Under the pieces are notes generated by a model. It did not search any database. It was not told where the DNA came from and was given only the letters and a program-made list of their open reading frames with translations. Of a DNA stretch of 64,000 nt, positions 33,264-44,241 are shown one piece after another. Position 1 is the first letter of the stretch, and every line of letters begins with the position of its first letter. The translations under genes were made by a program, and so were the position numbers. This DNA comes from Choristoneura fumiferana (lineage: Eukaryota; Arthropoda; Insecta; Lepidoptera; Tortricidae), in assembly GCF_025370935.1 (NCBI RefSeq), contig NC_133492.1:13683020-13747019 (forward strand), given 5' to 3'.

Positions 33264-33330
33264 TCTCTCATTCTGCGAGGAGGCCTGTGCCCAGCAGTGG
33301 GACGATATAGGCTGGGATGATGATGATTAT
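33264..33330 (+). mobile_element. SINE-B 3' fragment
   Basis: CTCATTCTGCGAGGAGGCCT, GTGCCCAGCAGTGGGACGAT, GGCTGGGATGATGATGAT. Confidence 0.7.
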
Positions 33331-33940
33331 TCTAGACATTTTTCTATAAAAATGGCCGAATATTCTGATACAGTTTTTTAGCTAACTGGTAGAAATACAG
33401 GAACTTCAACAAATAATTGAAAACGCATTTAATTTACTGGGCAAGCGTGCTCCATCGTAGGCCTCATCCTCGCTTTCCATCAGGCGTGATTGTGGCCAAA
33501 CGCAAGCCTAGCCCATATTGTATAAAAAAAACCGCGAATCTTCAAACCATTGCGCTTACAATTAAACATGGAACTGGTAAACCTGTGTTATTTCTTTGCG
33601 AGACGAGATTGTTCTCGTACTTAAAAGTTTTAAACAAAAGTAGGAACGGCTGTTATTCTCGACCAGTTAGCGGAGTTGGAGGAGATAAAGTAACCGCTGA
33701 ACCCATTACTCCGATCTAGGGTACTTTTGCTTGTATTTTTACACAAGGTTTAAGAGGGATTCCTTTCGTAATACCTAGCGACGACAGAACTGTTTAGTTA
33801 GAGTTAGTAGATTTACGTAGCTATTCGAGTTGCGTTTCATACTATGTACCTGGCTTGAAAAGTACCTAATGTTTTATTATTTAATAGATGGTTAGCGGTT
33901 TTAAGCTATGTATTTGCAGTTACAAACAAAGTTACACACC
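33331..33940. other. No gene recognised
   Basis: A 100-codon plus frame (33417-33719) shows no recognisable domain. Confidence 0.4.
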
Positions 33941-34133
33941 GCCGTGGTGCCCTAGTGGTTTGACCTATCGCCTCTCGAGCAGAGGATCGTGGGTTCAAAC
34001 CCCGGGTCGCACCTCTGAGTTTTCGAAATTCATGTGCTAAATTACATTTTTAGTAATTTACCACGACCTATACGATGAAGGAAAACATCGTGAGGAAACC
34101 TGCACACAACTGCGAAGCAATTCAATCATGTGT
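33941..34133 (+). mobile_element. SINE-B head and middle, tail replaced
   Basis: GCCGTGGTGCCCTAGTGGTT, TGACCTATCGCCTCTCGAGC, AGAGGATCGTGGGTTCAAAC, GTCGCACCTCTGAGTTTTCG, GAAGGAAAACATCGTGAGGA and AACTGCGAAGCAATTCAATC follow SINE-B. The expected GAAGTTCCCAATCCGCAC part is missing. The sequence continues instead into CACCCCTCCGGCAACGCACC, which belongs to another repeat, so the copy is chimeric or interrupted. Confidence 0.75.
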
Positions 34134-34153
34134 GCATCTGCACCCCACCCTCT

Positions 34154-34603
34154 TCACCCCTCCGGCAACGCACCCGCATTCCTAACAATGCTGTAGGTGT
34201 CCATGGCATGCCAGCTATTCGATAAAGCATGTGACCACCCCGTAACTAGACCTACACAGCAACCGTAGTAAGTAACTTGCGTTGAGCAATGAGCACCGTA
34301 CAAAATACAAACTGCGATCTTCTTCCAACAAGTCGAACCTTTATAAAATATGCATCCAAATGATGTACTTGTAAAACAAGTGTCACGTGGAGTACATGAG
34401 TCAGTAGGCGGTTCGGTCTGCAGCGAACTAAATGCATTTTTCATGTAGTGAGGGCAACTTTGGCCGTAGTTTTCGACGTACTCATATAGCTGCGTACACT
34501 GCAACCTTTGTGAGCCGTGGTTTTTAAAATCATGTAAAAAGTATTGTATTGCATTGTAAAACTCTTTATTGTACAAAAAACACATGAAAATAACAGAACA
34601 CAA
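34154..34603 (-). CDS. Unrecognised 149-codon cysteine-rich ORF (doubtful gene)
   Basis: The longest clean frame of the 34-kb area begins MCSVIFMCFLYNKEFYNAIQ and contains 12 cysteines, many at spacings of 5-9 residues between residues 36 and 115 (QSCPHY, DSCTPRDTC, FGCIF, STCWKK, AHCSTQ, YGCCVG). There is no clear signal peptide beyond a mildly hydrophobic start, and no family I can name. The C-terminal 20 residues (SWHAMDTYSIVRNAGALPEG) fall in repeat-derived sequence, and the 5' end overlaps the edge of a decayed MITE. Both facts argue for a chance frame or an exapted repeat. No splice context was established. Confidence 0.15.
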   Translation of the reverse strand: MCSVIFMCFLYNKEFYNAIQYFLHDFKNHGSQRLQCTQLYEYVENYGQSCPHYMKNAFSSLQTEPPTDSCTPRDTCFTSTSFGCIFYKGSTCWKKIAVCILYGAHCSTQVTYYGCCVGLVTGWSHALSNSWHAMDTYSIVRNAGALPEG

Positions 34604-34604
34604 G

Positions 34605-34922
34605 TTTCGTAGGTACCGAAACAGGAAAAATGGAACTCAGTTTCTTAATCGCCTGTCTGTCTGTGAGTCTGTCAAGTTCTTTTTCTTAGAAACGCATGGA
34701 CAAAAACGTCAAGCTAAAATTAATATCAAATACTCAAATCTTCAAGCAGTGAAAAAGTGAACTTCTATGTTAATGCCATTAAAAACTATACAGTCAGTAA
34801 GAAAAGGTGTTGCCATTCTAATTGCTGTAACTGAAAAACTTTTTCCGACCGAAAGATTTTTTCGTAACAGCTACGGAACCCTATCGAGCGCGTGTCTGAC
34901 ACGCTCTTAGCCGATTTCTTTT
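34605..34922 (+). repeat. GGTACGGAACCC-family MITE, decayed
   Basis: Left end GTAGGTACCGAAACAGGAAA with a CTGTCTGTCTGTGAGTCTGT stretch; right end CTACGGAACCCTATCGAGCG and GTCTGACACGCTCTTAGCC. Divergent subfamily. Confidence 0.55.
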
Positions 34923-35253
34923 ATAATCATACAGGTCGTCAAAAGATAAATCAAAAAATTCAATAAATTGAAAATAATTCAATATGCAGTGCACTGTGCG
35001 TCGTTTGTAAATAAAACGAACTACTACTGCGTTGCACTTGCACGGACTCGAAGTTCATAAGCCTCACAAAACTTGCTTATTTCCAAAGACCAGGGGATTT
35101 TCGAATATGTGACTAAGTGCACTTTATGCTGCCACTATCTTGCAATTCAAAACGGAAAGTTTCTTAATATCCAACAACATTCCGTTTTAAGTAGAATCCA
35201 AAACGCTCCCCAACGAAACTTACGAGATAAATTGGAACCAATAATATTTAATA

Positions 35254-35478
35254 TTAGCCGTTACCCGTGACTCCGTCCGCGCAAAATTCGTTAATCGCTA
35301 TACTGCGGGAACTATGCAATTTTCCGGGATAAAAAGTTTTTTTATGCTCTTCTCCAGGATTCAACTATCTGTATACCAAATTTCAATTAAATCGGTTCAG
35401 TGGTTTAGACGTGATGAAGTAACAAACAAACCAACTAATAAACAGACTTACAAACCTTCGCATTTATAATATTAGTGG
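35254..35478 (-). repeat. Helitron-like GCGAAAG...CTAG repeat
   Basis: Plus strand: GCCGTTACCCGTGACTCCGT, AACTATGCAATTTTCCGGGA, AAATCGGTTCAGTGGTTTAG, CTTCGCATTTATAATATTAG. The CTAG end has mutated to TTAG. Confidence 0.65.
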
Positions 35479-35654
35479 GATTATATACAAGGTATCTTAA
35501 ATTCTTTCGGAATATTTCAGCAGGTTATTGGATTTAACAGTGATTAACGAATGTTTTCACACACTTGATCGATATTCGAAGCGTTTAACTCTTCTAGGGA
35601 AAGTTCAGGCAACAACCGAGAAGAAGCAGACCCAAGCGATGGAAAGATCAGAGT

Positions 35655-35776
35655 GGCTACTACGAAATTTGAAAATCGAAGTTTGTGTCGTCCCGTCCCG
35701 CTGAAACTAATACCATTTGATACGAGAATGAGGGACGGTACGATATGAACTTCGATTTTCAAATTTCGTAGTAGCC
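35655..35776. repeat. Foldback element, GGGCTACTACGAAA family, copy 2
   Basis: GGCTACTACGAAATTTGAAA and ATCGAAGTT pair with AACTTCGATTTTCAAATTTC and GTAGTAGCC. The middle is GAAACTAATACCATTTGATA. About 122 bp; the termini match exactly. Confidence 0.85.
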
Positions 35777-36070
35777 CCTCAAAACCGCGACACCACAAAG
35801 ATATACTTTGACAAAGCCGTACGCGCTGCCGAAGACCTATATAAACAGAAACGATCATCCAAAAAATAATTTGTGGTGGTCGTGGTTCTCAACAATAAGA
35901 GGAAGAAGCAAAAAAAGAAAAAAAAAAATAAAGAAAAGCAAACAAGATCAGGAATAATACCTAGTTATTGGGCCAGACATTTTTAGTGAGAGTGAAAGTT
36001 TTTTTACACCTAATTAATTAAGGAAGTCCGTAATGTTACTCGATACGATGCAGACTTTAGTGACGTCAGC

Positions 36071-36115
36071 TATTCTACTTTTTTTTTATTCGTCTGGATG
36101 GCAAACGAGCAGGTC
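36071..36115 (+). repeat. Interspersed repeat D, 5' fragment
   Basis: TTTTTTATTCGTCTGGATGG then CAAACGAGCAGG. Confidence 0.6.
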
Positions 36116-36125
36116 TTCATGTTTA

Positions 36126-37737
36126 TGTTGCAATGTTCATTTTGTATATAAAGAAAATAAACAAAGAAATTTTCTTCTCTCTCACAGACACACAAATATA
36201 ATAAAATTTAAACAATTGCACACAATTTATAATGCTAGTTTTAACCAATATTATAACAAAAGCCAGACCTCATTCGACCACAATTAGATTCCGTTGCACT
36301 TGCACTAAAAGCTATCAATACAAACGATTCCATTATAACGTCTGCCACGATATCGATACCAGGCTGTAACGACCAGCTGACTGTGAAAATTGGTTATGTC
36401 TACATCGACGCAAATCAAGTCAACTCTGAGATAGTGGTGTAATATTTTTCTCAAAAATGTCCGTAAAAGTCGTCATTGTTAACTACATCAGAAGGCGACA
36501 TGCGTTGTTGATTAACTAAAATTTTAAACAACGGGTTTAACGACTTAAATTTATGTTTTTGCAGCAACCTCAGAGTTAGTCTTTGAATTTCTATAGCTGA
36601 TGTTATTAGGAAGTAAAAAAATTATCCTTGACGTCGACTGTACATGAGGGGTATTTAAATCAAAATAAGATTTCCAAAATCCCTAGTGTTAATTCGCTTT
36701 GTGCCGGAAAAAGAGTATTTTCTTGTCAAAGCAGGGCCATTGAGCCAATTTTCTGCTTGGAATTCGCGGGGCACATTTTAATCAAGCCGAATATTTTGGA
36801 AAGCAGTCCAGGTTCGTCGTAGTCAGCGCTAAACCGTCGCACTCGACCTAATCTCGGCAGACAGGCAGTCACGTGCGGGCTTCATACACATTTCACTGCG
36901 AATGGTGTCGAAATAACTGAATATCCACCCCTATATCAACAACGAAGAAAATTGTTTTTATGGATTCGATATGCTTCAATTTCAATTGGAGACGGGATCT
37001 GTTTTCCATATTCGGCGCGGCGCGAGAACGGAATCAATTTGCGTTTGAATGAGGTTGAGGTGAGCCTCATGGATCTTCTAATGTCTATGCATTGATGAAA
37101 GAATATGCTGCACACTTACAGATGGGTCACTTCTACTTCCAGTATATTCCAGGTCTACGCTCAGATGTATGAATACGAATTTCGTTTTGCGCTGACCCTT
37201 TCATGTTAATAGTAATTAATGGGAAAGTAAGAGAGACGGGACAAACTTCAAATTCATAAATTGGAAAATTTCGGAATTTGACCTTTTGGTTACTTCGATT
37301 TATAGCCATTCCACATTGATATCATAAGTCTAGTCTGCATGAAATGTAAAAACCAAGAGATAAAGTTTCTCAAACACTATTGGTAAATATAATATAAATT
37401 TTGTACACCAACTTTTTGTTAGTTAATTTGAAAACTTTGGACAAGAAAAGTACCTACCCAATACGTCTCCGTCGAGCTCGTAAAAATGTCTTCATTGAAC
37501 TCCGATCGATCCGAGTTCGTCTGCCGTCACTATCACGAACTTGTACATAATGTTAGCTATTTTGTCAGGAACTTAACAAATTATTATATACTCGTAATTA
37601 TAAAAAAAATAGACCGTAAAATCCATGTATTGCTAATACATTAGTAACGCTTTTGTAAGTGTTTAGTCTGCTAACAATGTTTATAGGTAGGTACTTTGTT
37701 AGTAGAATACGAGTGAATTCTGTTTATTTTGTCATTA
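36126..37737. other. No gene recognised
   Basis: Short frames only; no known repeat was noticed. Confidence 0.5.
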
Positions 37738-37965
37738 TATATCATGGGACACTTGACACCAATTTACCTAGTCCCAAACTAAGCAAAGCTTGTACTATGG
37801 ATACTAGGCAACGGATAAACATACTTATATAGATAAATACATAATACATCAAGACCGAGAACAAACATTCGTGTTATTCACACAAATATCAGCCCCGGCT
37901 GGGATTCGAACCCAGGACCTCAAGCTTCGTAGTCAGGTTCTCTAACCACTTAGCCATCCGGTCAT
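37738..37965 (-). mobile_element. SINE-A, near full length
   Basis: Plus strand: GGGACACTTGACACCAATTT, ACCTAGTCCCAAACTAAGCA, GAGAACAAACATTCGTGTTA, GGGATTCGAACCCAGGACCT (B box, reverse), CTAACCACTTAGCCATCCGG (A-box region, reverse). Confidence 0.8.
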
Positions 37966-37997
37966 CATATTGAAATTAATACACTCCTATAAAAAAT

Positions 37998-38090
37998 ACA
38001 CACACACACAAACACAAACATCACGTCTGTATTCCCAAATGGGGTAGGCAGAGCACACGAAACGTTACCGCTTCGGAGCCTCGCTTATAT
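37998..38090 (-). repeat. Family E repeat, 3' part
   Basis: ACACACACACAAACACAAAC, ATCACGTCTGTATTCCCAAA, TGGGGTAGGCAGAGCACACG, AAACGTTACCGCTTCGGAGC: the reverse complement of the (TG)n end of family E. Confidence 0.65.
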
Positions 38091-38742
38091 TTTTTTAAAA
38101 TCATAAATATAATAAAATAATCTTGGCCCATGAGTCTTCAATTGTAAGATTGAATTTTGAAAGATAAACGATAACAGTTTATTTCAATATATCTTTTTAC
38201 AAAAAAGATGAACAAATATGTACAAGCCGAGAATCTCTTTTAGGTGTCTTTGTCCTACGTCGATACGTGACTGGAATCGTAAATCCGCAATCTTAAATAA
38301 TAATCCGAATAAAAACCCTCACGGAATTATTATTCGTTAAAATTAGAGGAAGTATTTCCCGGCCCTCAATGCTTCTTTCGTCAATTGGTTTTCAGATATA
38401 ATTAAAAAGGTATTCTTTTCAATTGTTTTCTAACGACTTATAAAAGTAATTATTAAAATCAGTTGAAGAGCTCTATTTGAGATCGGACTAATTGATATTA
38501 AAATTAACTAAAATACGAAGAGCCAGTGTTTTTTTTATTCTTACAGCCGTATAATATAATATTTATATTAAAATATATGTAGTGACTTAGGAACATAATA
38601 ATAAGAGGTTTTCGAAAATTAATTCTGACCAGAGTTCATCTTTTTATTTATGTAAGTATTTAATTTGCATCCACCCAGTAGCGTGTGTTTGTTTACAGTA
38701 GGTATAGATTTTGTTACAATATATTAAAAAAAAATTAAATAC

Positions 38743-38850
38743 ATTGACCCGGACACCTCAAGTCTTAAATCGAGTTTAGCCCGACATGTATTTAATATGA
38801 GTGAGTCTCATGGTAGTTTCATGTTCGAAATATTGAAAAAATATTTATTT
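38743..38850 (+). mobile_element. Fragment of the GACCCGGATAACTCACGTCT TIR element
   Basis: ATTAAATACATTGACCCGGA, CTCAAGTCTTAAATCGAGTT, TAGCCCGACATGT, then GAGTGAGTCTCATGGTAG. It matches the left TIR at 7521 with an altered centre, and the segment beyond matches that after 5971. Confidence 0.65.
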
Positions 38851-39023
38851 ATGGAACTAGAACCAACAATTTAATTTAAAGCCGGGTGGAAAATTGCGTT
38901 TTCATCTCTAGGGTGGAAAGTATTTTTTTTTTTTAATTTTTCGATTAGCCACGGAGTCGAAAATAATTGAGTTACGTCAATGACACTTTTTTTTCACGTT
39001 TCGGCATGGCCATCTAGATGCAC

Positions 39024-39272
39024 GTCGTGACCAAGGAGTTTATATACAACACTGGAGGTTGAACGCCGAACATCCGTTTGAAACAAGAAATTTGATCTTT
39101 ATTACGTCACGACTATATTCCATCTCTTTCTTTAGTTAGGTTAAGAAAGAGATGGAAGTCATTCGTGAAATATGAAAGAAAGAGATGAAATATATAAATA
39201 AGTAATAAAGGTCAAACTTCTTCGTTCGGCGTTCAACCTCCAGTTTTGTATATAAGCTCCTTGGTCGTGACC
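39024..39272. mobile_element. 231-bp foldback MITE with 9-bp TSD
   Basis: GTCGTGACC occurs at 39024-39032 and again at 39264-39272. Between them, AAGGAGTTTATATACAACAC, TGGAGGTTGAACGCCGAAC and TTTGATCTTTATTAC are matched by the complement of GTAATAAAGGTCAAACTTCT, CGTTCGGCGTTCAACCTCCA and TTTTGTATATAAGCTCCTT. A second hairpin in the centre uses CATCTCTTTCTT and AAGAAAGAGATG. No frame. An 8-9 base duplication fits hAT, P or Mutator-type elements; because AA also follows both repeats, the exact length is ambiguous. Confidence 0.85.
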
Positions 39273-39379
39273 AACTCGATTTTTTTTATAGTCAGTGGCC
39301 AGTCGAAAAAGTACCGTTGGAGGTTGGATATAAGTAAATTCAATTTATTATTATTCTCATTTTTTTTAGTATTTTACTT

Positions 39380-39520
39380 TCCTCACGGTCGAAATGAAAA
39401 GTAGAGTGTCTAACTCGGGTGAAATTACCTATTTCCCCTCGAACTATTGGTGCTCTCACTTCGTTCGAGCGCCAGAAATATCTCCGGTGAAATGGGTCAC
39501 TTTCCCCCCTTGGTTATCAA
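39380..39520 (+). repeat. Repeat H, copy 1
   Basis: GAAATGAAAAGTAGAGTGTC, AACTCGGGTGAAATTACCTA, TCGAACTATTGGTGCTCTCA, CTTCGTTCGAGCGCC recur in order at 62425-62520 with substitutions. Unknown family. Confidence 0.55.
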
Positions 39521-40136
39521 TCTTGTATTTTTATTACAATTATTATTATGAGCATCAATTATCACAGATTACCGCAAAACACAAGTATAGATTTAACTTA
39601 AACGAGGTGGCACGCACCATAAAACAACATATCACGCAAAAAAAAACATTATAAATGACCTACCTATTATACTTAATAAGCATGTTTATTAAAACAATTT
39701 TAATTACATCTATTTATAATCTACAATTACAATTAGTTAAAATCAAACTAAATAGCAACAGTAGGTACACATTCACTATTTAATACATCACGGGAACATG
39801 AAATAACTGTATAAGTATTTATTTTAATTATACAATAAGATTCGCCGTCTCCATCCCGACACAATTTTAAATAAGCAACTTTGTAGCATGGAAGAAAAGT
39901 AACTTACTTTTGCTTTAGCCACTCGACGTTTTGGCACCCAACATTAACCTACTAACACTGTAACGCTCGAACCTCGAACTTTCTGCAAGTTAAGTACCTA
40001 GTTAAGTTGACTTTTTACCTCACTTCTAATGCAGCTACTCATTAAGCTGGCAATATTCGACATTGCACCGAAACTAAACTATTTGCATGGTAATATTGTC
40101 ATAAGGTTCCCACTGTTTTAGGGATTTCTGTCTACA

Positions 40137-40300
40137 GTACAATACAATGACTCTTTATTGTCAACCAGAAATAGTAAGCGATACAGAAAACAGGTACTTA
40201 AACAGAGAGAAAATTACGAGGCAAGCAATAGGCCAATAAGCAAAAGCAAGCAACAGGCAAGCAAAGGCCAAACAACCAGTACAAACCAGTGCAAACAAAC
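40137..40300 (-). mobile_element. LINE 3' UTR fragment
   Basis: Plus strand AATACAATGACTCTTTATTG is the complement of the LINE 3' end seen at 44221. Further in, AGTAAGCGATACAGAAAACA and GCAAGCAATAGGC match the same UTR (compare 63757). Confidence 0.6.
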
Positions 40301-40989
40301 AATGTTTATTTTTTATTACCTAAAATAATTTTATTATAGTGCTTTTTAAGGATAATTCCGTCTCTGTTTTATTACAGTTTTTTTTATTATAGTCTTTGGG
40401 TCATTATAATTATGTTACCTAGTAATATGTTAATTGTTAGTTTGTGTAAGAGAGTCAAAAATGTTTTTCACTAGAGTCTAATTTGCTCAAAATATGATAG
40501 CAAAGCTAAGTTGCTATATTCTCATAAGATCCAACGTTCCATTTTACGGACTACAAATTGTACTCGTTCTGGCCATCGTAAGGTCCTAAATTAAATACCT
40601 ACCTACATAATAGCATGTTATTCATTACTACAAATGTCCTAAAATATTTTGGGTGTTTCTAAAACATCAGCTATTTTAGTTTGACGTTAGTTAAGAGACA
40701 CCTAAGCTGTATGTACCTACCTAATATCCGTAATTTAATAGATCGTAAAAAATAAATATCTCTCTTGTTTCTGTACTATTAGCGGTTGCTATGATGTTTA
40801 ACATTTCGAAATAAACATCAATCTCTTTTTATGCCTCATGCAGGCAAATATTAGTGAAACTTAAATATAACTAAGAGGTTTAACACACTCCACTTTCAGA
40901 TTATAAACTCAAATTTGCATTGAAGTAACCCCTTCTCAAATTAAGCAATTCACCGGAATTGTCCAACACAGGCATACCTTATATATTTC
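40301..40989. other. No gene recognised
   Basis: AT-rich, short frames only. Confidence 0.5.
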
Positions 40990-41225
40990 GAGGCTAGCTT
41001 TTGCCCGCGGCTCCGCCCGCGTGGTATTCGGTTATCGCGCGCTGTTCCCTCGGTAACTGTGCATTTTTCCGGGATAAAAAGTAGCCTATGTCACTCTTGG
41101 GCCCATAAACTATCTCTTTGCCAAAAATCACGTCGATCCATCGCTCCGTTAGGTACGTCGTAAAATACGGACAACAACACAAACACACAAACATACAAAC
41201 ACACTTTCGCATTTATAATATTAAT
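40990..41225 (-). repeat. Helitron-like repeat, second subtype
   Basis: CTAGCTTTTGCCCGCGGCTC, CGCCCGCGTGG, CGCGCTGTTCCCTCGGTAAC, CCGGGATAAAAAGTAGCCTA, then ACACACTTTCGCATTTATAA. CTAG at the plus-strand left end is the family's 3' terminus read in reverse. Confidence 0.65.
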
Positions 41226-41649
41226 ACTTATGGATTAAGTGCCTAAATGCCAAATAGCGGAGTATTTGAAAGACAGTAAACTTGCACAAAAGGACAGCTA
41301 GTAACCACAATTTAGTACGGTTCTGGTTTCAACTTTAATATATACATCTCTATTTAATACATGAGGCAAGAAAGGGACAAAACTATGATGAATGAATATT
41401 GTGGCATTTGAGGCTCATACTACCCGTGAAAAGTGCTTATCTGAGTAAATCTTTCGAAATTAGTTAGAGAGACAGACGGTCGACTCAAAGCCGAATTAAG
41501 GATTCTGTCCACTAGACTGTATGTATACTAGAACTAATATTTCGATGTCTTGTGGAATTAATGCTTGAAGATTCATTTAGATGACGCGAGAAATATCATG
41601 CAAGATACAGTACGTAATCGTCGATAATCGATCACTTACCCACACTCAT
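41226..41649. other. No gene recognised
   Basis: Separates two copies of the same Helitron-like subtype in the same orientation; nothing else seen. Confidence 0.45.
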
Positions 41650-41848
41650 TAGCTTTTTCCCGCGGCTTCGCCCGCGTGGAATTCGGTTACCGCGCGCTGT
41701 TCCCTCGGGAACTGTGCATTTTTTGGGGAAAAAAGTAGCCCATGTCACTCTCTGGCCCATAAACTATCTCGTCGCTCAGTTTCGACGTGAAAGACGGACA
41801 AACATACAAACACACACACTTTCGCATTTATAATATTAGTACGGATAG
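41650..41848 (-). repeat. Helitron-like repeat, second subtype, copy 2
   Basis: TAGCTTTTTCCCGCGGCTTC, GCGCGCTGTTCCCTCGGGAA, AAAAGTAGCCCATGTCACTC, CACTTTCGCATTTATAATAT. It has a ~40-base deletion relative to the neighbour at 40990. Confidence 0.65.
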
Positions 41849-42153
41849 CCGCACAGCTCCGCAATGTAACGAACTTCGCACGATATTCCTAGCATCATCT
41901 AAATAAAGCTTTACTTAAATTACTACGAGTAGAAAGAAGATGTTTTTCAGCAATGGATGTATGCGATCTAGTGCCATCCACGAAGACGCGTGATTTTGAT
42001 CAAAATAGACATTACCTACTGACATTGTAATAAGAACCACGGCACGCGTCATCGTGAATGACTCTACCTATATCACTATGAGTGGTAGCTTGACAGACAA
42101 AACACGATATTTAACGGGAAAGCCTGGATACGCGACGTTGCCAGACCAGTACA

Positions 42154-42274
42154 GCTACTACGAAATTCGAAAATCGAAGTTCGTATGTGCCGTCCCGCAG
42201 TCGCTAATATTATTTAATACGAGAGTGAGAGGGATGGTACGACACGAACTTCAATTTTAGAGTTTCGTAGTAGC
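42154..42274. repeat. Foldback element, GGGCTACTACGAAA family, copy 3
   Basis: AGCTACTACGAAATTCGAAA and ATCGAAGTTCGT pair with ACGAACTTCAATTTTAGAGT and TTCGTAGTAGCC. Centre CTAATATTATTTAATACGAG. Confidence 0.85.
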
Positions 42275-42821
42275 CCTTCTGTTATTGCATACGGCAGTGC
42301 AAATTACATAGCAACTGCTATATTCCCGGCCAGATAACCCACTGCCGAATAATTTAAATCCTTATATAAATCTACCCAACAAACAAGCCCAAACAAGGAA
42401 TCACATACACGAAGAATTATAAATATTACCTACCAAAATGATTTAAGAATTGAATTTCCAAAATTCACGCATGTTATGCGCGCCCTTCGCTAAAAATTTG
42501 CTTGCAAATTTTAAAACACATTTTTACTGCCTCAGAGCGTTATGAAATGCAGGATAATTACCGAAAAGTCAGGGACGTTTCAGACAATCTCATTATTAAC
42601 TCGGGTAACCTTAGTGGAGTTATATTTAAAGGACTAATAACCCTGCGATGGCCAGCGCAGCTAATGATGCACCGGCGAGTGTAATTCAATTTCAGAGCAC
42701 CTCATATCCGACTAGTGTTGTTAGTAACTTGAGTCCCGAGTTCTAAAAAATAATGCTTAGACTCTAGTCTAATTTCATTAAATTATTTTTAAGCTGCAGT
42801 TGTTTTGAGTTTCGTGTTTTT

Positions 42822-43645
42822 AACCGACTTCAAAAAAGGAGGAGGTTCTATGTTCCAATGTTTGTATTTTTTTTATGTATGTTCACCGATTACTCAGTCA
42901 ATTGTGGACCGATTTTCAAAATTCTTTTTTTATTCGAAAGAGTATTCTTCTGAGGTGGTCCCATTGTCAGCAAGTTAAGATCTGATGATGGGATCCTAGG
43001 GAAATCGAGGGCAAACCTCAAATTTTATAGGCACACCTATGACGATTTTGGCATTTTTAGCATTAAGATGAGCATTTACATTCAGAAAGTATCATTTGGT
43101 AACCTGGACCTGATGAAGAAGACTGTAGATGACCAATGGAACTCATCAAAGCTAAGTAATGCTCGCTTGTCTATAAACGATCATGATTAATATACCTAGA
43201 TAAGCGACTAAGAAGAAGCTTTTAAGTTAATGATTATTTCGAACTGATCTGATGCTGAAGCCAGAAGGTAGGCAACGGAACTCTGTTATAAAACAACGTA
43301 ACTAAGTCGTTTTTGGACTTAATGGAATGGTTGTGAGATGTTCTTTGGCTACAAATCACTAAAAAGTGAGAAATAAAGAATTTTTTTAACAAAAAAGTAA
43401 AACCGACTCCAAAAAAAACAAAATAACAAAAAATGGAACCGACTACAAAACCCTTGAAAATATTTTCTAGATACGTACTAGCTCGAAGTCGGTGACTCAG
43501 CACGACCCAGCAGGAGGGATTGAAACCCATAGTATGTAGGTGAGGTAGACGACTATTGTCTGTCGAGCTAGTACGTACCTAGAAAATATTTTAAAGGGTT
43601 TGTAGTCGGTTCCAATATTTGTTATTTTGTTTTTTTTGTATTAAA
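42822..43645 (+). repeat. Long TTAACCGACTTC repeat with an inverted duplication at its right end
   Basis: Left end TTAACCGACTTCAAAAAAGG then AGGAGGTTCTATGTTCCAAT. The interior carries CTGAGGTGGTCCCATTGTCA and AGGGAAATCGAGGGCAAACC. At the right, arms 43411-43486 and 43563-43637 (AACCGACTACAAAACCC, AATATTTTCTAGATACGTAC, TAGCTCGA) are inverted copies with about five differences around a 76-base spacer. The frame at 43234-43530 (minus) is not a recognised protein. Confidence 0.65.
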
Positions 43646-43929
43646 CTCAAGTTTTATTAATAAAACTTGAAATCGAACTCTAAAAAAATCGAAAACTTAA
43701 CTTACTTATCCTATGTCAGTCCGAAAGTCATGACGAATCTAATGATACCTTATATGTTACGAGTAATATCCGTTCAGCAGCATAGGCTGCAGAGAAACCC
43801 AGAGAAATAGATGGACATAAGTACATCGATACACACATTCATACGCCTACATACATAGGGTCGAAAAACAACCATGTATATATGTGTGCAGATGTTTTTT
43901 TGTTGTTTTAATATTCCGACCAAATTCTT

Positions 43930-44241
43930 ACTTATTTATGTATAAAAGGTTGCTTGGAAGAGATCGCTCTTAAGCGATAAAGCGATATTGTTTATCTTTT
44001 AATTTCCTTTCTGTGTGCCTGTTTTTCTGTATCGGTTACTATGTTTGGTGTACCATCAGCCAAATATGTGGTCTACCGCCCTAAAGTTGATAATCGTTTG
44101 CACGTCATAAAACAATAATGCCAATGGGCGTGTCTGTCAACTTGAAAGTTCGACTTTAGCGACATATTCATTTGATAGGAACTTGTTTAAAAGTTGATAG
44201 ACCACATATGGTACAATAAAGAGTCATTGTATTGTATTGTA
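43930..44241 (+). mobile_element. LINE 3' UTR with nested insert
   Basis: GGTTGCTTGGAAGAGATCGC, TCTTAAGCGATAAAGCGATA, TTTTTCTGTATCGGTTACTA and TGTTTGGTGTAC, then after an interruption GTACAATAAAGAGTCATTG and repeated GTATT units. AATAAA at 44215 is a polyadenylation signal. No coding part remains. Confidence 0.65.
44054..44210. mobile_element. 157-bp element nested in the LINE 3' UTR
   Basis: Starts CATCAGCCAAATATGTGGTC and ends GTTGATAGACCACATATG. ATATGTGGTCTA is present in inverted form near both ends. GTAC lies on both sides (44050-44053, 44211-44214), and removing the insert restores the GGTGTACAATAAAGAG order of the LINE. Confidence 0.65.
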
